A stretch of DNA of 64,000 nucleotides from Zoroaster sp. YZ-2022 (GCA_029582265.1 CM055821.1:42599694-42663693), one strand, 5' to 3'; counted from the first letter of the stretch, positions 1-10,803 are shown. Translations and numbers: made by a program. Notes: generated from the letters alone by a model not told the origin.

Positions 1-450
1 CTATTTTCTCGCTCACCCTTGGAATTCCCTCATACAGGATCTTGTTGGTAACATGTGTACTCTTGCTGATATTAAGTACTGCACGCAACATCCTGGTATA
101 GCACCCGTCTAGAGACTTCTGTAAGGTTGGCTTCAGGGTCCAGCATTCACTGCCATAGAGGAGAACAGACTCTACCGTTGCGTAGAAGAAGCTGAGTTTG
201 ATTTGACGGGGGAGGTTGGAGTTCCATACACTGGTCATGCCGTTCAGGGCCCTCCATGCAAGTGCCTTCCTCACTTTTAGATCATGCTCAGTTGAGTTGA
301 CCCATGAGCCCAGGTACTTGAAGTCCTCGACTTCCTTCAGCACAGTGCCTCCTGCTGTTGTCAGAGGTTGATGTTCCGGTGGAATGTTATAGGTGATAAC
401 CTCAGTTTTCTTGGCATTTAGCCTAAGGCCTAAGGGTTCGAGGTGTGATA
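1..450 (-). pseudogene. Non-LTR retrotransposon reverse transcriptase, C-terminal fragment, cut by the window edge
   Basis: Read on the minus strand, about 150 codons stay open and run off the window start. The translation contains LRLNAKKTEV, then FKYLGSWVN, then a thumb-like stretch ending LLYGSECWTL. This order (K-T-E of the palm, YLG, LLYG.E.W) is typical of the region after the catalytic FADD box in LINE reverse transcriptases; RTE-like or jockey-like elements fit best. The catalytic box itself is missing: homology fades between 440 and 480, and a stop lies further upstream near 510. It is therefore a 5'-truncated or internally broken copy. There is no usable start. The clade is uncertain, but RT identity is strong. 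Confidence 0.85.
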
Positions 451-818
451 TCCTTGCAGTCCTCCCAGCTTGGGGGTATCCACAAGTTAACAAGATAAAC
501 TTCTCTTTTCATACCTTTGTAATTGATCGGGTCACTGAGTGGTCAACTTCCGGCCGTGTATACAAGAGTTACGCGCAGGTGCGATTACGGTTGTGCGTGA
601 CAACGTAAAAGTGTGTATTAAGTTTTACTTATGTTATAAAAAAAAAAATTTTACATTTGTTTAGTAGAATTTTACTATGAAAGTGTATAAAAGACATGAT
701 TTAATGTCAAGTCCCCCACGAGGCGCTGTGTCTCATTCAACGTCAAATTCAAGATGGAGAACACGAAGGTGAATAATGTCACAGCAGTGGGAGTATCGTC
801 AAAATTTTACTGATTAAG
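451..818. other. No recognisable feature
   Basis: AT-rich stretch between the RT fragment and the hAT-type MITE. I see no coding exon, tRNA-like region or clear repeat. Confidence 0.5.
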
Positions 819-1017
819 CAGTGGCGTAACTACGGTCCAATTTTCAGGGGGGAACTAGGGGTGCACCACTTTTTCTAGGGGGCATGTCAATACTTGAATC
901 CTGCATTCTCAAATAGGGACCTATTTTTTCAAAATTCTGAATTGGGGGCACCCGGGGGACACGGACCTTGGCTGGGGGGGGGGGGAGACGTTCCCCCCCC
1001 CTATATTTACGCCACTG
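819..1017. mobile_element. hAT-type MITE (199 bp) with 8-bp target duplication
   Basis: The ends are inverted copies of CAGTGGCGTAA (left CAGTGGCGTAACTAC, right ending TTTACGCCACTG). The flanks are TGATTAAG (811-818) and TGATTGAG (1018-1025), an 8-bp target duplication with one mismatch. CAGTGGCG ends plus an 8-bp duplication are typical of hAT elements. The interior holds a G run and a C run and no coding capacity. A related copy is at 57616-57895. Confidence 0.8.
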
Positions 1018-1025
1018 TGATTGAG

Positions 1026-2870
1026 GCGGTTGAAGGTAAACAATTTTTGAGTAAACAAGCCTGAATCGTTTGTGGGATGAAATATCAGCGTATACTCGTT
1101 CAGACACAGTCATGTACCATACGTTATGCATTATGCGCCCAGCAACGACTGCTTCATACAAGTCATTGTGCAAGTTATATGTGCATGCATGTGTCGTGAC
1201 CATTATGCGCTGTCAATCGGATACATAGTTTCGCCTTTCTCTCGGAACAACTAAGGCTTAACCTGAACTATATAAGGAGAACACCAATACAATTATTTAA
1301 AAACTCAACATTTGTTTAACCTTCAAATACCTCAACCAGGAATCCTTACATTTGTAACTGGGCCAGGTACAAAACAGAACTCCCATAGACATATTATCAA
1401 ACAATAATGTAAGAAAAACAAAATACCCATTAAAAGTAATACTTCATACAATTTACCTACAATAGAGGTAAACCATTTAGTCTTATACCTCACAAGTATG
1501 TAAAATTTTACCTAACCAACATTTACCTACAAGTTAGGTAAATAAAATTACCTAATATCGCAGTAAAACGTTATACAACTGTTAGGTAACATTTTACCCA
1601 ACGCCTGTTTGGTCAAGTTTTACTTAATTATTAGGAGGTTCACCGGGAACATCTAAAACAGGGTAAGATTTTACACAGCTTGTATAATTTCTTCTCTGGT
1701 TTGTAGTAATGTGACTGGAATCGCTTACACAGGCGACGCATGTAAACAAAGTGTGTCTTCCAGAAATTGAATACAGTGAATCATGTAATGTACCCAAGCT
1801 TCAGCGTACAACATTGTGGGAATAAAAGCACGATAGTGATGGGTACCAGACTTATTACATTGTCCCAAATAAACACTGGTCTCTTAATTTTCATGGTGTT
1901 TGGTGTCAATTCTACAGAAATGGAATGAACATTTTTGAAAATTTTGCATTCAGGAGACTCTGTGTAGGTATTTGTGAGCTGGGTAAAACATGTTTTGTAA
2001 AATATTACACAATTTAGGTAAAATTTCGGGAAAATAAAAACACAATTGCTGTGTAAGTTAAAAATTACGTAATTTAAATGTATTAAATTTTATTTACATA
2101 ATTTATGTAACTAATTCAAGTCTTTACCTTGCCCGTGTAACTTTTACCACAAGGAACCTAAGCATTGCCGTGTTGTGTAAAATTCACTTTTAATTGTGTA
2201 AAGCCCACCATGTGATCATGCATTGTGTGTGCGCGGACGTGTGTGCAAAAGCAGTGTGTGCCTGTCAAGTCGACAATCGCCTCACAACATGGAGTAAATG
2301 AGAGAGAACCTCCTGAAGTGGGGATTTGAAGAGATGTTTTCATTTTATTGTTGATAAATAAAAGAAACGTTTTTGAAACTGTAAAGTATAGTGGGGTGCC
2401 TTGTTTCATTTACATTATTTTTAATGAATTATGCAGACCAAACAATGTAGTAAAAGTTTACAAGGTCAAATAGTAAAAAGAGTCTAGTATTCTACACAAA
2501 AAGTAAGTATTTTTTACCAATACATTCAGTAACAATTTACTTAATTTATGTTTACCTATTTAAGAGGTAAATCTTTTTACTGATTTTTGAAGTAAAAGTT
2601 TACAAAATGTTTATGAAAAACTTTACCTAACACGCATTTTGTAAAACTTTACCAAACAATTAGGAGGTTCATATACAACATTGCAAAATAGTAAAATTTT
2701 ACACAACTTGTGTATTTTTTTTCTGTGTGTATTTCAGCGTATAAAGCTTGATTTTTATGGAGTTCATGGAAACAATTTCTAGTGCCAGATGTGATAGTAA
2801 TATCTCTCCCATATGTTCCTGTAGACGAAGCCAAATCAATATTTAGGTTTTGTTGTTGAAAATACAGTCT
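1026..2870. repeat. AT-rich block with recurring GTAAA/TTTAC motifs
   Basis: The words GTAAA, TTTAC and GTAAAATTTTAC recur densely between about 1440 and 2720. Two sub-blocks (about 1560-1690 and 2600-2720) are related and both contain TTAGGAGGTTCA followed by a (G)TAAAATTTTACACA word. A third stretch (1980-2200) has the same vocabulary. This looks like the remains of a repeat-rich non-coding transposon or an old minisatellite. The small ORFs here are not credible genes. Confidence 0.45.
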
Positions 2871-3698
2871 AGACTAATAAACTGTGACGAATTTATTTGG
2901 GAGTGAGGATGGGAGATGAATATGCAAATTCCCTCCAAATAAAAGAAATTATCTTTTGTTAAAATGCTGCTCATTAATGTTTTTAGTAATATATCGCCGC
3001 CGTAGCTGTCAGACTAACACATGTAAATATTTATTTGTACGGCTTTTTCAAAAGAGTTGTGTTTAATGCATTTGATTACGCCTATGGTGAATTGGTTTGG
3101 GGACATTATATAGCGACATTTTATTGTTTTATTAATGTTATTCTAGCAATATATTATATTGGCTGCAGGCCGAAATATGGGGGAAAAAACATTTTGCTAA
3201 ATCCATCGTGATTATTGGGAAATGGAATCAGGCGAGAGCAATGTACAATGGCGTGGGGTCATGAGAATTATAAAGTGTTCTTAACTTGGTCAGGGGTTTT
3301 CTTTATTATTACACACTGTAAAAAAATAATGTATGCAACAAATACGTAAATTTCAAAGGATGATGCCAAATTCCAATTTATCTTATCTGACCCCTAACCT
3401 GTCACCCATTAGGCCTCCTGCCCCACCTAACAGAGAAAATCATCCCCTGACACACATAGGCCTACACAATAAATTAAAAAATATATATTTTCTATTTTGT
3501 GTGTAAACATTTTGAAGGCTCATTTAGGCCTACTGTTTTATGAACTTAAAACGTTTATGAACTTAAAACTGTGGGTCCACGTCTTTGTTCTGTACCATCA
3601 CTTACCGCAGGGTCTTTAATAGCATCATGGTGATAGCATTTAAAACTAGCCCGCCTTCCAGTTGATCATGGCCGATTTCCGCACCTTTAAATATAGCC
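2871..3698. other. No recognisable feature
   Basis: AT-rich, non-coding on both strands as far as I can read; no clear repeat boundary seen. Confidence 0.5.
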
Positions 3699-3752
3699 GG
3701 AATCTGGTTGTGCAAGCTTATGACTGGAATCTGGTTGTGCAAGCTTATGACT
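3699..3752. repeat. 27-bp unit, two perfect tandem copies
   Basis: The unit starting GGAATCTGGTTGTGCAAGC occupies 3699-3725 and is repeated exactly at 3726-3752. Confidence 0.95.
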
Positions 3753-4815
3753 GGACCCTTCCAACCCCATTTTCCCATCCCTTTTCTTCAAAATAAAATA
3801 ACGCAGTTTCTATTTTCTGGGGCATAATTCCTTCAGAAGAAATTCTCTCCATTAAAATAACTTACAAAAATAAAGTGCCCTGAACTAGTTTACTATATAT
3901 AAAAGAAACACCTCATATTGTTTACCACCTGCCACTTTCAGCTCCCTCTCAACTTTAAAACTATTCATTGTACAATCATAATGAGAATCATTACAGGCCT
4001 GTTAAACTTTGTGAGTGCATACTAGTAATCATGTTCGGCCATCTTATGTCAGTTAATCCCTGAATACAAGAGCTTTTGTTTGAGTGGACGCTCATTCAGA
4101 GAAACCAGACTATTTTTTGTACCTCGCTTTCAAATGCTAATGAAATATATGATCCGTTTCTTTATTCCTTTGCTGTGGAACTATCGGACAATTGGTGCAT
4201 GAAACATAAGCCATAGTGTGGCTGTGAGAATTAGTCATTTTCCAGTAATTTGTCAGTTATCTTGTGAATAAGGCGAATGGCCTGCATGATATGTGAAGGA
4301 ACGTGCTCATGTGAACCCTCATTCGTTTACACTGCACTTCCGGCTCCAACTGCGTACACCATAGAGCAAGGACCAGACTTGGTCATACTTCCAACAGAAT
4401 TGCACACAATTTACACCATCCGTTCTGTACATGTACAGTACATGTACAGGTACAGCAGGTGGGTGCTAGTGTGGACGGGGGTTGGGGTTGACTCACACCT
4501 TCAAGGACTGTTTGCATTGCTCCATGGTTTAATGCACACAATGACTGACATAATTATGAACTGGACTCTTCTGTGGTCAGCCAATAATGTTAGCCAGTGA
4601 AAATTATACCAGGTTTATCTAGCAGAAGATCAGCTGTTTTTGCAACTGATAGCAGTAAAGGTGCTAATAACATCCAGTGTGACATTAGACTGGGCTCGTT
4701 TCCCTAATGTTGCATTGCCAATTAGTACATGTACATGTAGGTCAAACCACAGAGCTGTGTATGTACTGTCGAGTGGTTTTGGTTTGACCTCCTAGCCACA
4801 CATGTCCTTGCATTT
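3753..4815. other. Non-coding stretch
   Basis: No exon recognised. It contains several TACATGTAC palindromes (near 4428-4450 and 4727-4738). The 107-codon ORF at 4277-4600 has no family resemblance. Confidence 0.5.
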
Positions 4816-4945
4816 ATTTGAGTGCACTGCACAAAGTCAATGGGTTGGGAGTTACATACAAATTTTGAGTGTATTTGAGTGCACTGCACAAAGTCAATGG
4901 GTTAAGAGAGACATAAACATTTTGAGTGTCTTTGAGTGTCAAACC
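4816..4945. repeat. 57-bp tandem repeat, about 2.3 copies
   Basis: ATTTGAGTGCACTGCACAAA starts at 4816 and again at 4873, and a truncated third start is at 4930. The copies have diverged in the second half of the unit. Confidence 0.85.
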
Positions 4946-4974
4946 TATAGGAGGGTTAAAGTGCCTGTAGCATT

Positions 4975-5150
4975 TGAATCTTGTAAGACTGAAGAAACCT
5001 GGGTAAGGGAAGACTATGAAGACGTGTTTAGTTTAAGATGTAGGAGGAAAACCACAGACAAATGAGGTTTGGACTGAAGACCCAATCCACATGCCTAATT
5101 GAGTCTAAGGATTTGAACCAGGGTCCACAGAGGGGAAATGCGAGGAAAGT
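4975..5150 (-). mobile_element. tRNA-related SINE fragment (family A)
   Basis: It shares the words AGGAGGAAAACCAC, CCAATCCACATG and a degenerate inverted tRNA B box (GATTTGAACCAGGGTCC) with 25425-25575 and 50865-51045. Read on the minus strand it is a degenerate tRNA-derived SINE. The ends are not sharp. Confidence 0.6.
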
Positions 5151-5374
5151 ACGAATAGGGAATAGACGATTTTCAAATTGACCCAGTCTGCACACTTCCG
5201 CATTGAAACCGAGTCTCTCTGTGTCAAGTCACAACACCGATGCGAGGTAGACAATAGAACGACTCATGCTCCCATCATACAGCGCATGCGTCAACACTGA
5301 GAGCCTCGTTATCAAACCCGGAAGTGCGCAGATCAACGTTAATTTTGTCATCTTGGGATTTGTCCATCTAGTGG

Positions 5375-5625
5375 CTTTGGGGCCACTTTCACAGAGCTGC
5401 TGAGCAGAGAATTTTGCTAAGCAAATATTTTGGCTAAGCATTTTTGAACAGACTACCAGCTAACGTAATGTATCATTTTGTATGACAGTGTGTCTGATAA
5501 CCATCAAACCCTGCTTAGCAAATATTTTGGCTGGCAGATTACCAGGCAAAGTTGACACATTTTGAATGAAAGTCTGGCTGGTAACCAACCAAACCTGCTT
5601 AGCGAATGGTTTTGCTTGACAGTTT
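5375..5625. repeat. Dispersed repeat with TGCTTAGCAAA words
   Basis: The phrases AGAGAATTTTGCTAAGCA, ACAGACTACCAGC and AACCTGCTTAGC recur in inverse orientation at about 27900-28065 (AGCAAAATTCTCTGCTCAG, GGCTGGTAGTCTGTT). Internally the TGCTTAGC word recurs several times. Probably a non-autonomous DNA element; ends not defined. Confidence 0.6.
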
Positions 5626-6455
5626 TTTCTGCTTACAGTGATATACATGTACATGGTACAGGGAGGGTTACAAGTGAATACAGTTACTTGCAAAGAGGGT
5701 GAAATAATGATCACCCATACGGCAGAGAAATTGATCAAGCTAAATACACACACATTAAGATTACTGTAGTCATTATGCTACCTTGTGTTAGATGTAGAGT
5801 GGAGATGAACAAGTGAATATTACATACCACTTGGCCTCTAGTATTTCAGAGTGAAGGAGTCGAGACAGGAAGCTGAGGGTCGTGTCAAGTGTCTATATCT
5901 GAAGAAACTGATGGCGCTTCACACCGCGTTGTCCCCTGAACAGCTCCCGGCAATGCTTGTTTTTTGTTTTTGTTTTTTTGTTGTTTTTTCAGTGGGTTGT
6001 CTTTAGCTCATAAGCTAATCTGTTAAGGCAGGTCTCGGTTATACACACAGAGAAAGAAGTAAGATACTTTTTTTTGTGCCGTCAAGCTTTTATTGTATGT
6101 CATTTGATGTCTCCTACATGAACGTGAAATGGAGTCTGGCAAGGTGAAGGGCTGTTTAGAATCTTGAAAAGAATTGTGGTGATGACCCGAAGTACTCTGA
6201 TTTTGTTGGGGGGGGGGGGGTGGGGGCAAAAACCTCCCAGATATAATTCTTTCTCTTGTGTTTTTTTAACATTCAATACAAGTAGCCACATTGTAGGTAA
6301 CGTTGTGACTTTGTCCTAAAGTTTCACAAAGATTGGAATAAAACTGCAATGCGTTTCCCCACAGAAAATCTTTTGAGATGCTTTGTTTCTTGTCATGATT
6401 TTAACTGCCTCAAGGTTTTTTACTTGATTTAAAAAACCCTGATACAAGATCCGGA
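5626..6455. other. Non-coding stretch with T and G runs
   Basis: Holds T-rich runs (5959-5990, 6066-6077) and a G run at 6211-6220. No gene seen. Confidence 0.5.
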
Positions 6456-6740
6456 CCAGCGAGATTTGACCGGGATTGTCTGAATTCCCTTGTAGTATTT
6501 GTGAGCGACATACATGCCCATTTTATCCATGCTCTTCTTGTCTGTCTTTGTGAATTTTATTTTATTTCAGTTTTTTATTTTATTTTATTATTACAGTAGT
6601 AGTATTATTTTTTCCCTGGAGGGGTGTTTGGTTTTGTTTCCCAAACATGAAATGGCATCCAAATGTTGAATTAAAGAACATTTATTTTGGGGAAAAATAA
6701 TAAAATATTATTGTAGATTTACCCTAACGTGTGATAAGTA

Positions 6741-6830
6741 CAGAGCTGCCAACTCTTCCGGATTCTGTAAGTAAATTACCGTCATATACGCGAAGTCTTC
6801 CGCAGAATCCGGAAGAGTTGGCAGCTCTGC
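6741..6830. mobile_element. 90-bp MITE with 27-bp perfect inverted ends and an empty-site partner
   Basis: The ends CAGAGCTGCCAACTCTTCCG... (6741-6767) and their exact complement (6803-6829) form a hairpin. AAGTA (or AAGTAC) flanks both sides. The opposite foldback arm (near 7570-7590) has a single AAGTAC at the matching place and no insertion, giving an internal empty site. Superfamily not identified: the 5-6 bp duplication does not fit hAT (8 bp). Confidence 0.9.
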
Positions 6831-6884
6831 AAGTACTGTATACTCAGTGTTTCCCGAGTGCTGCGGAGAAAAACACATAATTGT

Positions 6885-6960
6885 TTTACACGCGTGGGAT
6901 TCGAACCTATGATCACCGCGTTCCAACGCACATGTCTCAACCACTACACCACCGTGGTCC
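6885..6960 (-). repeat. tRNA-like SINE head inside foldback arm
   Basis: On the minus strand it shows an A-box-like TGGTGTAGTGG and a B box GGTTCGAATCCC. Matching heads are at 7130-7175 (minus, degenerate) and 7455-7525 (plus). Not a functional tRNA: the acceptor stem does not pair. Confidence 0.7.
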
Positions 6961-7454
6961 CCGATGAAGTGGACAGTAAGGTTGAATTAAAGAACATTGA
7001 GGAAAAAGACAACAATATTCAAAAAGAATAATAACACGTTATTGTTTATTTTACCCTAATATGTGACAGGCACTGTACACTCTGTATACTCAGTTTCCCG
7101 AGTGCTGAGGACAAAAATACACAACCGTTATACACGGGTGGGATTCGAACCTACGATCACCACCGTGGTATACGCTGAAGTGGACGTAAAGGTTGAATTC
7201 AAGGGAGAAGACAACAATAAAGTTCTGATCATCTGTGTTTTGCACGCAAGCGCATTGCAGCCATGCATCGTCCTTAAACAATATTTTCTGAACTAATATC
7301 CTTATGAATGAATAAAATTGCACCCAGATACATGTTCAACGCGAAAAGCGTATTAGGATACACAAACAACATATAAGCCTCTTCAAGGGAGTGAGTCTCC
7401 TTTATTGTACAGTTAAATGTTCTTTAATTCAACCTTAGTGTCCACTTCAGCGGG

Positions 7455-7525
7455 TACCACGGTGGTGTAGTGGTTGAGACATGTTCGTTGGAACGTGGTG
7501 ATCGTACGTTCGAATCCCACCCGTG
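7455..7525 (+). repeat. tRNA-like SINE head inside the other foldback arm
   Basis: A-box-like TGGTGTAGTGG followed about 40 bases later by the B box GTTCGAATCCC, as in RNA polymerase III internal promoters. It is the inverse partner of the head at 6885-6960. Confidence 0.7.
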
Positions 7526-7916
7526 TAAAACAATTGTGTGTTTTTCTCCGTAGAATTCGGGAAACACTGAGTATACAGTACTTATCACACGTTAGGGTAA
7601 ATCTACAATAATATTTTATTATTTTTCCCCAAAATAAATGTTCTTTAATTCAACCTTTGGATGCCATTTCATGTTTGGGAAACAAAACCAAACACCCCTC
7701 CAGGGGAAAAAATAATAGTACTACTGTAATAATAAAATAAAATAAAAAACTGAAATAAAATAAAATTCACAAAGACAGACAAGAAGCGCATGGATAAAAT
7801 GGGCATGTCGCTCACAAATACTCCAGCGAGATTTGACCGGGATTGTAGCTATACATTCTGCTGCCACAATCTTTTTAGTATTCCATTGCTCATGTACGAT
7901 TCCTTCAGTGTTTGTT

Positions 7917-8297
7917 TGTTCTTATTATAATAATAATGATGACGACGACGACGACGACGACTTATATGGCGCACGTATCCACCAAACTGGTGCTCAAGGC
8001 GCATTATATTATTACCCCTGCTCATCAGGCTCATAAATCATTCCTGAAACCATCTCAGCTCCCTGGGGAGTATAAAGCTCAATTGCTGCCATTTCAGTGC
8101 ATATAGGGCTCATCAAACACAACAACCAGCTCTACCCTCACAGGTACCAATTTGCTCCTAGGTGGAGAGAAGCAATTATGGTAAAGTGTCTTGCTCAAGG
8201 ACACAAGTATCGCGGTCGGGATTCGAACCCACATTCTGACGACTCAGCCATCAGAACACAAATCTGATGCACAAAACCGCTCGACCATGGCACACCA
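7917..8297 (-). mobile_element. tRNA-derived SINE (family B), full length
   Basis: Read on the minus strand: a tRNA-like head (B box GGTTCGAATCCC), a body containing CTTGAGCAAGACACTTTACC, a 3' part with GCGCCTTGAGCACCAGTTTG and a GCGCCATATAAG-type end, then a trinucleotide tail. Here the tail has become (GTC)n plus (ATT)n. The tail resembles L2-type LINE 3' ends, which would explain mobilisation (inference). Further copies: 29576-29672 (3' fragment), 30340-30720, 39563-39938 and the dimeric 54664-55220. Confidence 0.85.
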
Positions 8298-8640
8298 CAT
8301 TTCATCATCATCTTGTCTATTCCTTCTTGTCTGTCTATCTGTCTGTGTAGTTCTGTATCTTTCATTTTCAGTCACTGTCTGTCCCTCATTCTGTTCCCGC
8401 TCCATAACGACATTGTACTTGCATTTCTCACTCAATTATGTATAAAGCTATGCCTTGACAGGTCCCTCGAGTAGACCTTTTTTGTTTTCAGATTTATGAC
8501 AGTAGAAAAATCTGTGTTTGGGTTGCATGGTTAATTTTTGTTATTGGAAATGGAAGGTGCACTGTACTTCACATGCATTAAAAAGAAAAGGGTATAGACT
8601 TGAGACGTATGCTGTCTGGATGTATTTTTGTAAACCCAAT
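8298..8640. other. No recognisable feature
   Basis: T/C-rich non-coding sequence between two repeats. Confidence 0.5.
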
Positions 8641-8831
8641 AAAGCCAGTATATTCGTTTGGTGAAATGGAATCAAGATATACACTGTATGTATAAAAGCC
8701 AACCTGTGAAAGTTTCAGCTTATTTCATTGTGCTGTTCATGATAGTTTAAAAAGATGCATTCAGATTGTATTAATTCATTCACTCCAGTGTGGAATTTCT
8801 GTCTTTGGATGAGAGAAATTCAATTTGTCTT
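8640..8831. repeat. Dispersed repeat related to 49150-49320
   Basis: The order of words (AAGCCAGTA..., TTTCAG.TTATTTCATT.TG, GCATTCAGAT, TTCTGT.T..GATGA) matches 49140-49320. The sequence after the nested element (10298-10440: ACACCAAGTAAGTTT...GATCATTTAT) matches 49530-49580. It is an old host repeat into which the 8832-10297 nest was inserted. Confidence 0.5.
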
Positions 8832-10297
8832 AGGGAGGAGGGCCAAAGTCATGGTACAACCAAGCCTTTGAGAAGCCTGGCCAGGCCTGGGCTGCCTGGC
8901 CAGGCCTGGGCTACCTGGCTTCCTAATCTGTTTTTTGTGAGTCCTAATCCTGTAACAATACAGTACCTGCCAATCAACATCACCTGGGCTTCTGGAGGGC
9001 CTAGCCCAGGCAAGCAGAACTCATTATATAGGCCAGTAGGCAGGGGAAAAGCCTGGGCCTGGTCAGGCTTCTCAAAGGCTTGGCTGTACTATGACTTTGA
9101 CCAGGGTTGTCACCAGACCAAATTGAGTGCCGGCTAATTTTATCGATTGCGAGTGTAGTGAGCGGAGCGAACGGAGCACAGCTCCTCATGGCCGGGGGTC
9201 CAGGGTCCCGCTTAAGGGCCCCTGGGGCAACGCCCCGGTGGGGCTCGAGGGGGCAAAGCCCCCCCTTGAAGCTCCTGGGTTTTAGCTTTGAATGGATTTG
9301 GAGGGCTCACCTTTCACATAATTTGTTGTATAATAGTATATTTTCATAGTATTATACAAGAATTTATGATGTGAAGGAGTGCCCTCCAATGCAATTGACA
9401 ACATTGCTTTATGAAATGATGAAATGACAGTGATTCAGTGACATTGTAAATGTAATAGAGTATAGAGGATGTAATAACCGGGACCGTCAGGCATAGCAGC
9501 TCCGAGATTTTGGCCTAAATCCACAGTGGCCGAAGACTCGGTAGTGTGATCAGTTCCCGGGTCAGTTGTACTCGAACACGAAGATGTGGTCGCAGAAGAA
9601 TGTCTCGAATTTGCCGGCTTCTCGCTTGACCCGCTGCCGTGTCTATCACTGCCGCCCTTGCATTTAGTGGCCGAAGAGAAAAAGCTAGTGATACTTTACT
9701 GCGAGTGCGACATAATTATTTTGATCAAAACACTTCCAAAAAACGTTCGCAAAACTTTTCATGAATGAGCGGAGGGATGCACGTGAATAATTTTCCCTTT
9801 GCTGAGCACATCGTGGGGAAAGCTAGACGTTTACGAAGTCATGCTTATCCAACCTGAAGTTTACATACATCGACATTACGAAGCACGTTGCATCATTTGC
9901 ACGCGGTAGAGACTAGTGGCATTAGCTCATCGTGCAGGCGCAAACAACCAATCATAATGGGGATTCCCATGTCTTTTCCCTGACGTCATAAATAAATGCT
10001 AATTAGTGTATTTGTTTGTACCGCTACAAACTGAGATTTATTTTATAATATCGTACGATGTTGTAATTGATCTATAGACTAAAGTCCTCAAAATAGTGGC
10101 AAATAACTTAAAGAAATGAAGAATACATGAACTTTTTTTTACTTTTATTACTGTTTAATGAAATATTCACACAATTTTTGTGCCGGTCGGTAAGACATCA
10201 ATTTGCGTTTGGTGCCGGTCGGCCAGCGGGAGTGCCGGTTAGACCGACCGGCGCCAACCGGCGTAGCTACAACCCTGACTTTGACCCTTGTCCCTTA
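8832..10297. mobile_element. Foldback MITE (about 290 bp without its insert) interrupted by a 1.17-kb transposon
   Basis: The left arm (8832-8900: GGCCAAAGTCATGGTACAAC, AAGCCTTTGAGAAGCCTGGCC) is the inverse of the right arm (9045-9102 plus 10287-10297: GGCTTCTCAAAGGCTTGGC, GTACTATGACTTTGACC). Removing 9103-10286 restores a continuous right end. Confidence 0.8.
9103..10276. mobile_element. 1174-bp DNA transposon with perfect 10-bp target duplication
   Basis: It starts AGGGTTGT and ends ACAACCCT, and is flanked by GACTTTGACC on both sides (9093-9102 and 10277-10286). A duplication of 9-11 bp points to a Mutator-like element (family knowledge); no transposase is readable. The interior has a GC-rich part near 9150-9260 (AGTGAGCGGAGCGAACGGAG, then words around GGGGCAACGCCCCGG) and a GTGCCGGTCGG-rich right end (10180-10260). 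ORFs inside (for example 9107-9349) have no recognisable domain. Confidence 0.8.
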
Positions 10298-10474
10298 AAT
10301 GATAGCACCTCAGACATAAATATTTCAAGGGACGTTTGATACCATCATCAACTTGACACCAAGTAAGTTTAGTGTAAAACTGTGATCATTTATCTTTTGT
10401 TGAGATTACCAATAGTGTTATGGCTTTAAAGGGAAGGTACAATGTACAGCATTGTTAATTAACGCTTTTACTCA
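10298..10474. other. Short spacer, repeat-derived
   Basis: Matches part of 49500-49590 and contains the word TTTAAAGGGAAGGTACA (10427), which also starts or ends dispersed repeats at 30198 and 41560-41575. Confidence 0.4.
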
Positions 10475-10480
10475 TTAACC

Positions 10481-10803
10481 CTAACTCCCTAGGCCCATTT
10501 GCTTACACATAACCTGAATCCTTCCTAACTCCCTAGGCCCATTTGCTTATGTACACATAACCTGAATCCTTCCTAACTCCCTAGGCCCATTTACACACAT
10601 AACCTGAATCCTTCCTAACTCCCTAGGCCCATTTGCTTACACATAACCTGAATCCTTCCTAACTCCCTAGGCCCATTTGCTTACACATAACCTGAATCCT
10701 TCCTAACTCCCTAGGCCCATTTGCTTACACATAACCTGAATCCTTCCTAACTCCCTAGGCCCATTTGCTTACACATAACCTGAATCCTTCCTAACTCCCT
10801 AGG
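10481..10803. repeat. 44-bp tandem repeat, about 7.3 copies
   Basis: Copies of CTAACTCCCTAGGCCCATTT(...) start at 10481, 10525, 10573, 10615, 10659, 10703, 10747 and 10791. One copy is 48 bp and one is 42 bp. The last is cut after CTCCCTAGG by the LINE. The missing remainder (CCCACTTGCTTACACATAAC) continues at 14771, on the other side of the LINE. Confidence 0.95.

Larger units (their letters stand above)
6456..7846. mobile_element. 1.4-kb foldback element flanked by a 24-bp direct repeat
   Basis: The arms 6494-6998 and 7412-7822 are inverted copies of each other (about 410 bp each once a 90-bp MITE at 6741-6830 is removed). The outer tips are AGTATTTGTGAGCGAC and its complement. The repeat starting CCAGCGAGATTTGACCGGGA occurs in direct orientation just outside (6456-6479 and 7823-7846) and looks like a long target duplication or duplicated host sequence; 14 extra bases separate it from the left arm. 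Each arm contains a tRNA-like head, so two SINE-like units lie head to head. The central part (6999-7411) has a third, more diverged copy. Confidence 0.75.

Noticed and set aside
10475..10500. TTAACCCTAAC resembling a telomere repeat (also at 38615, 38867, 43975)
   Set aside because: Each occurrence is the terminal repeat of a TTAA-bounded element, single copy and with a diverging continuation; there is no (CCCTAA)n run.
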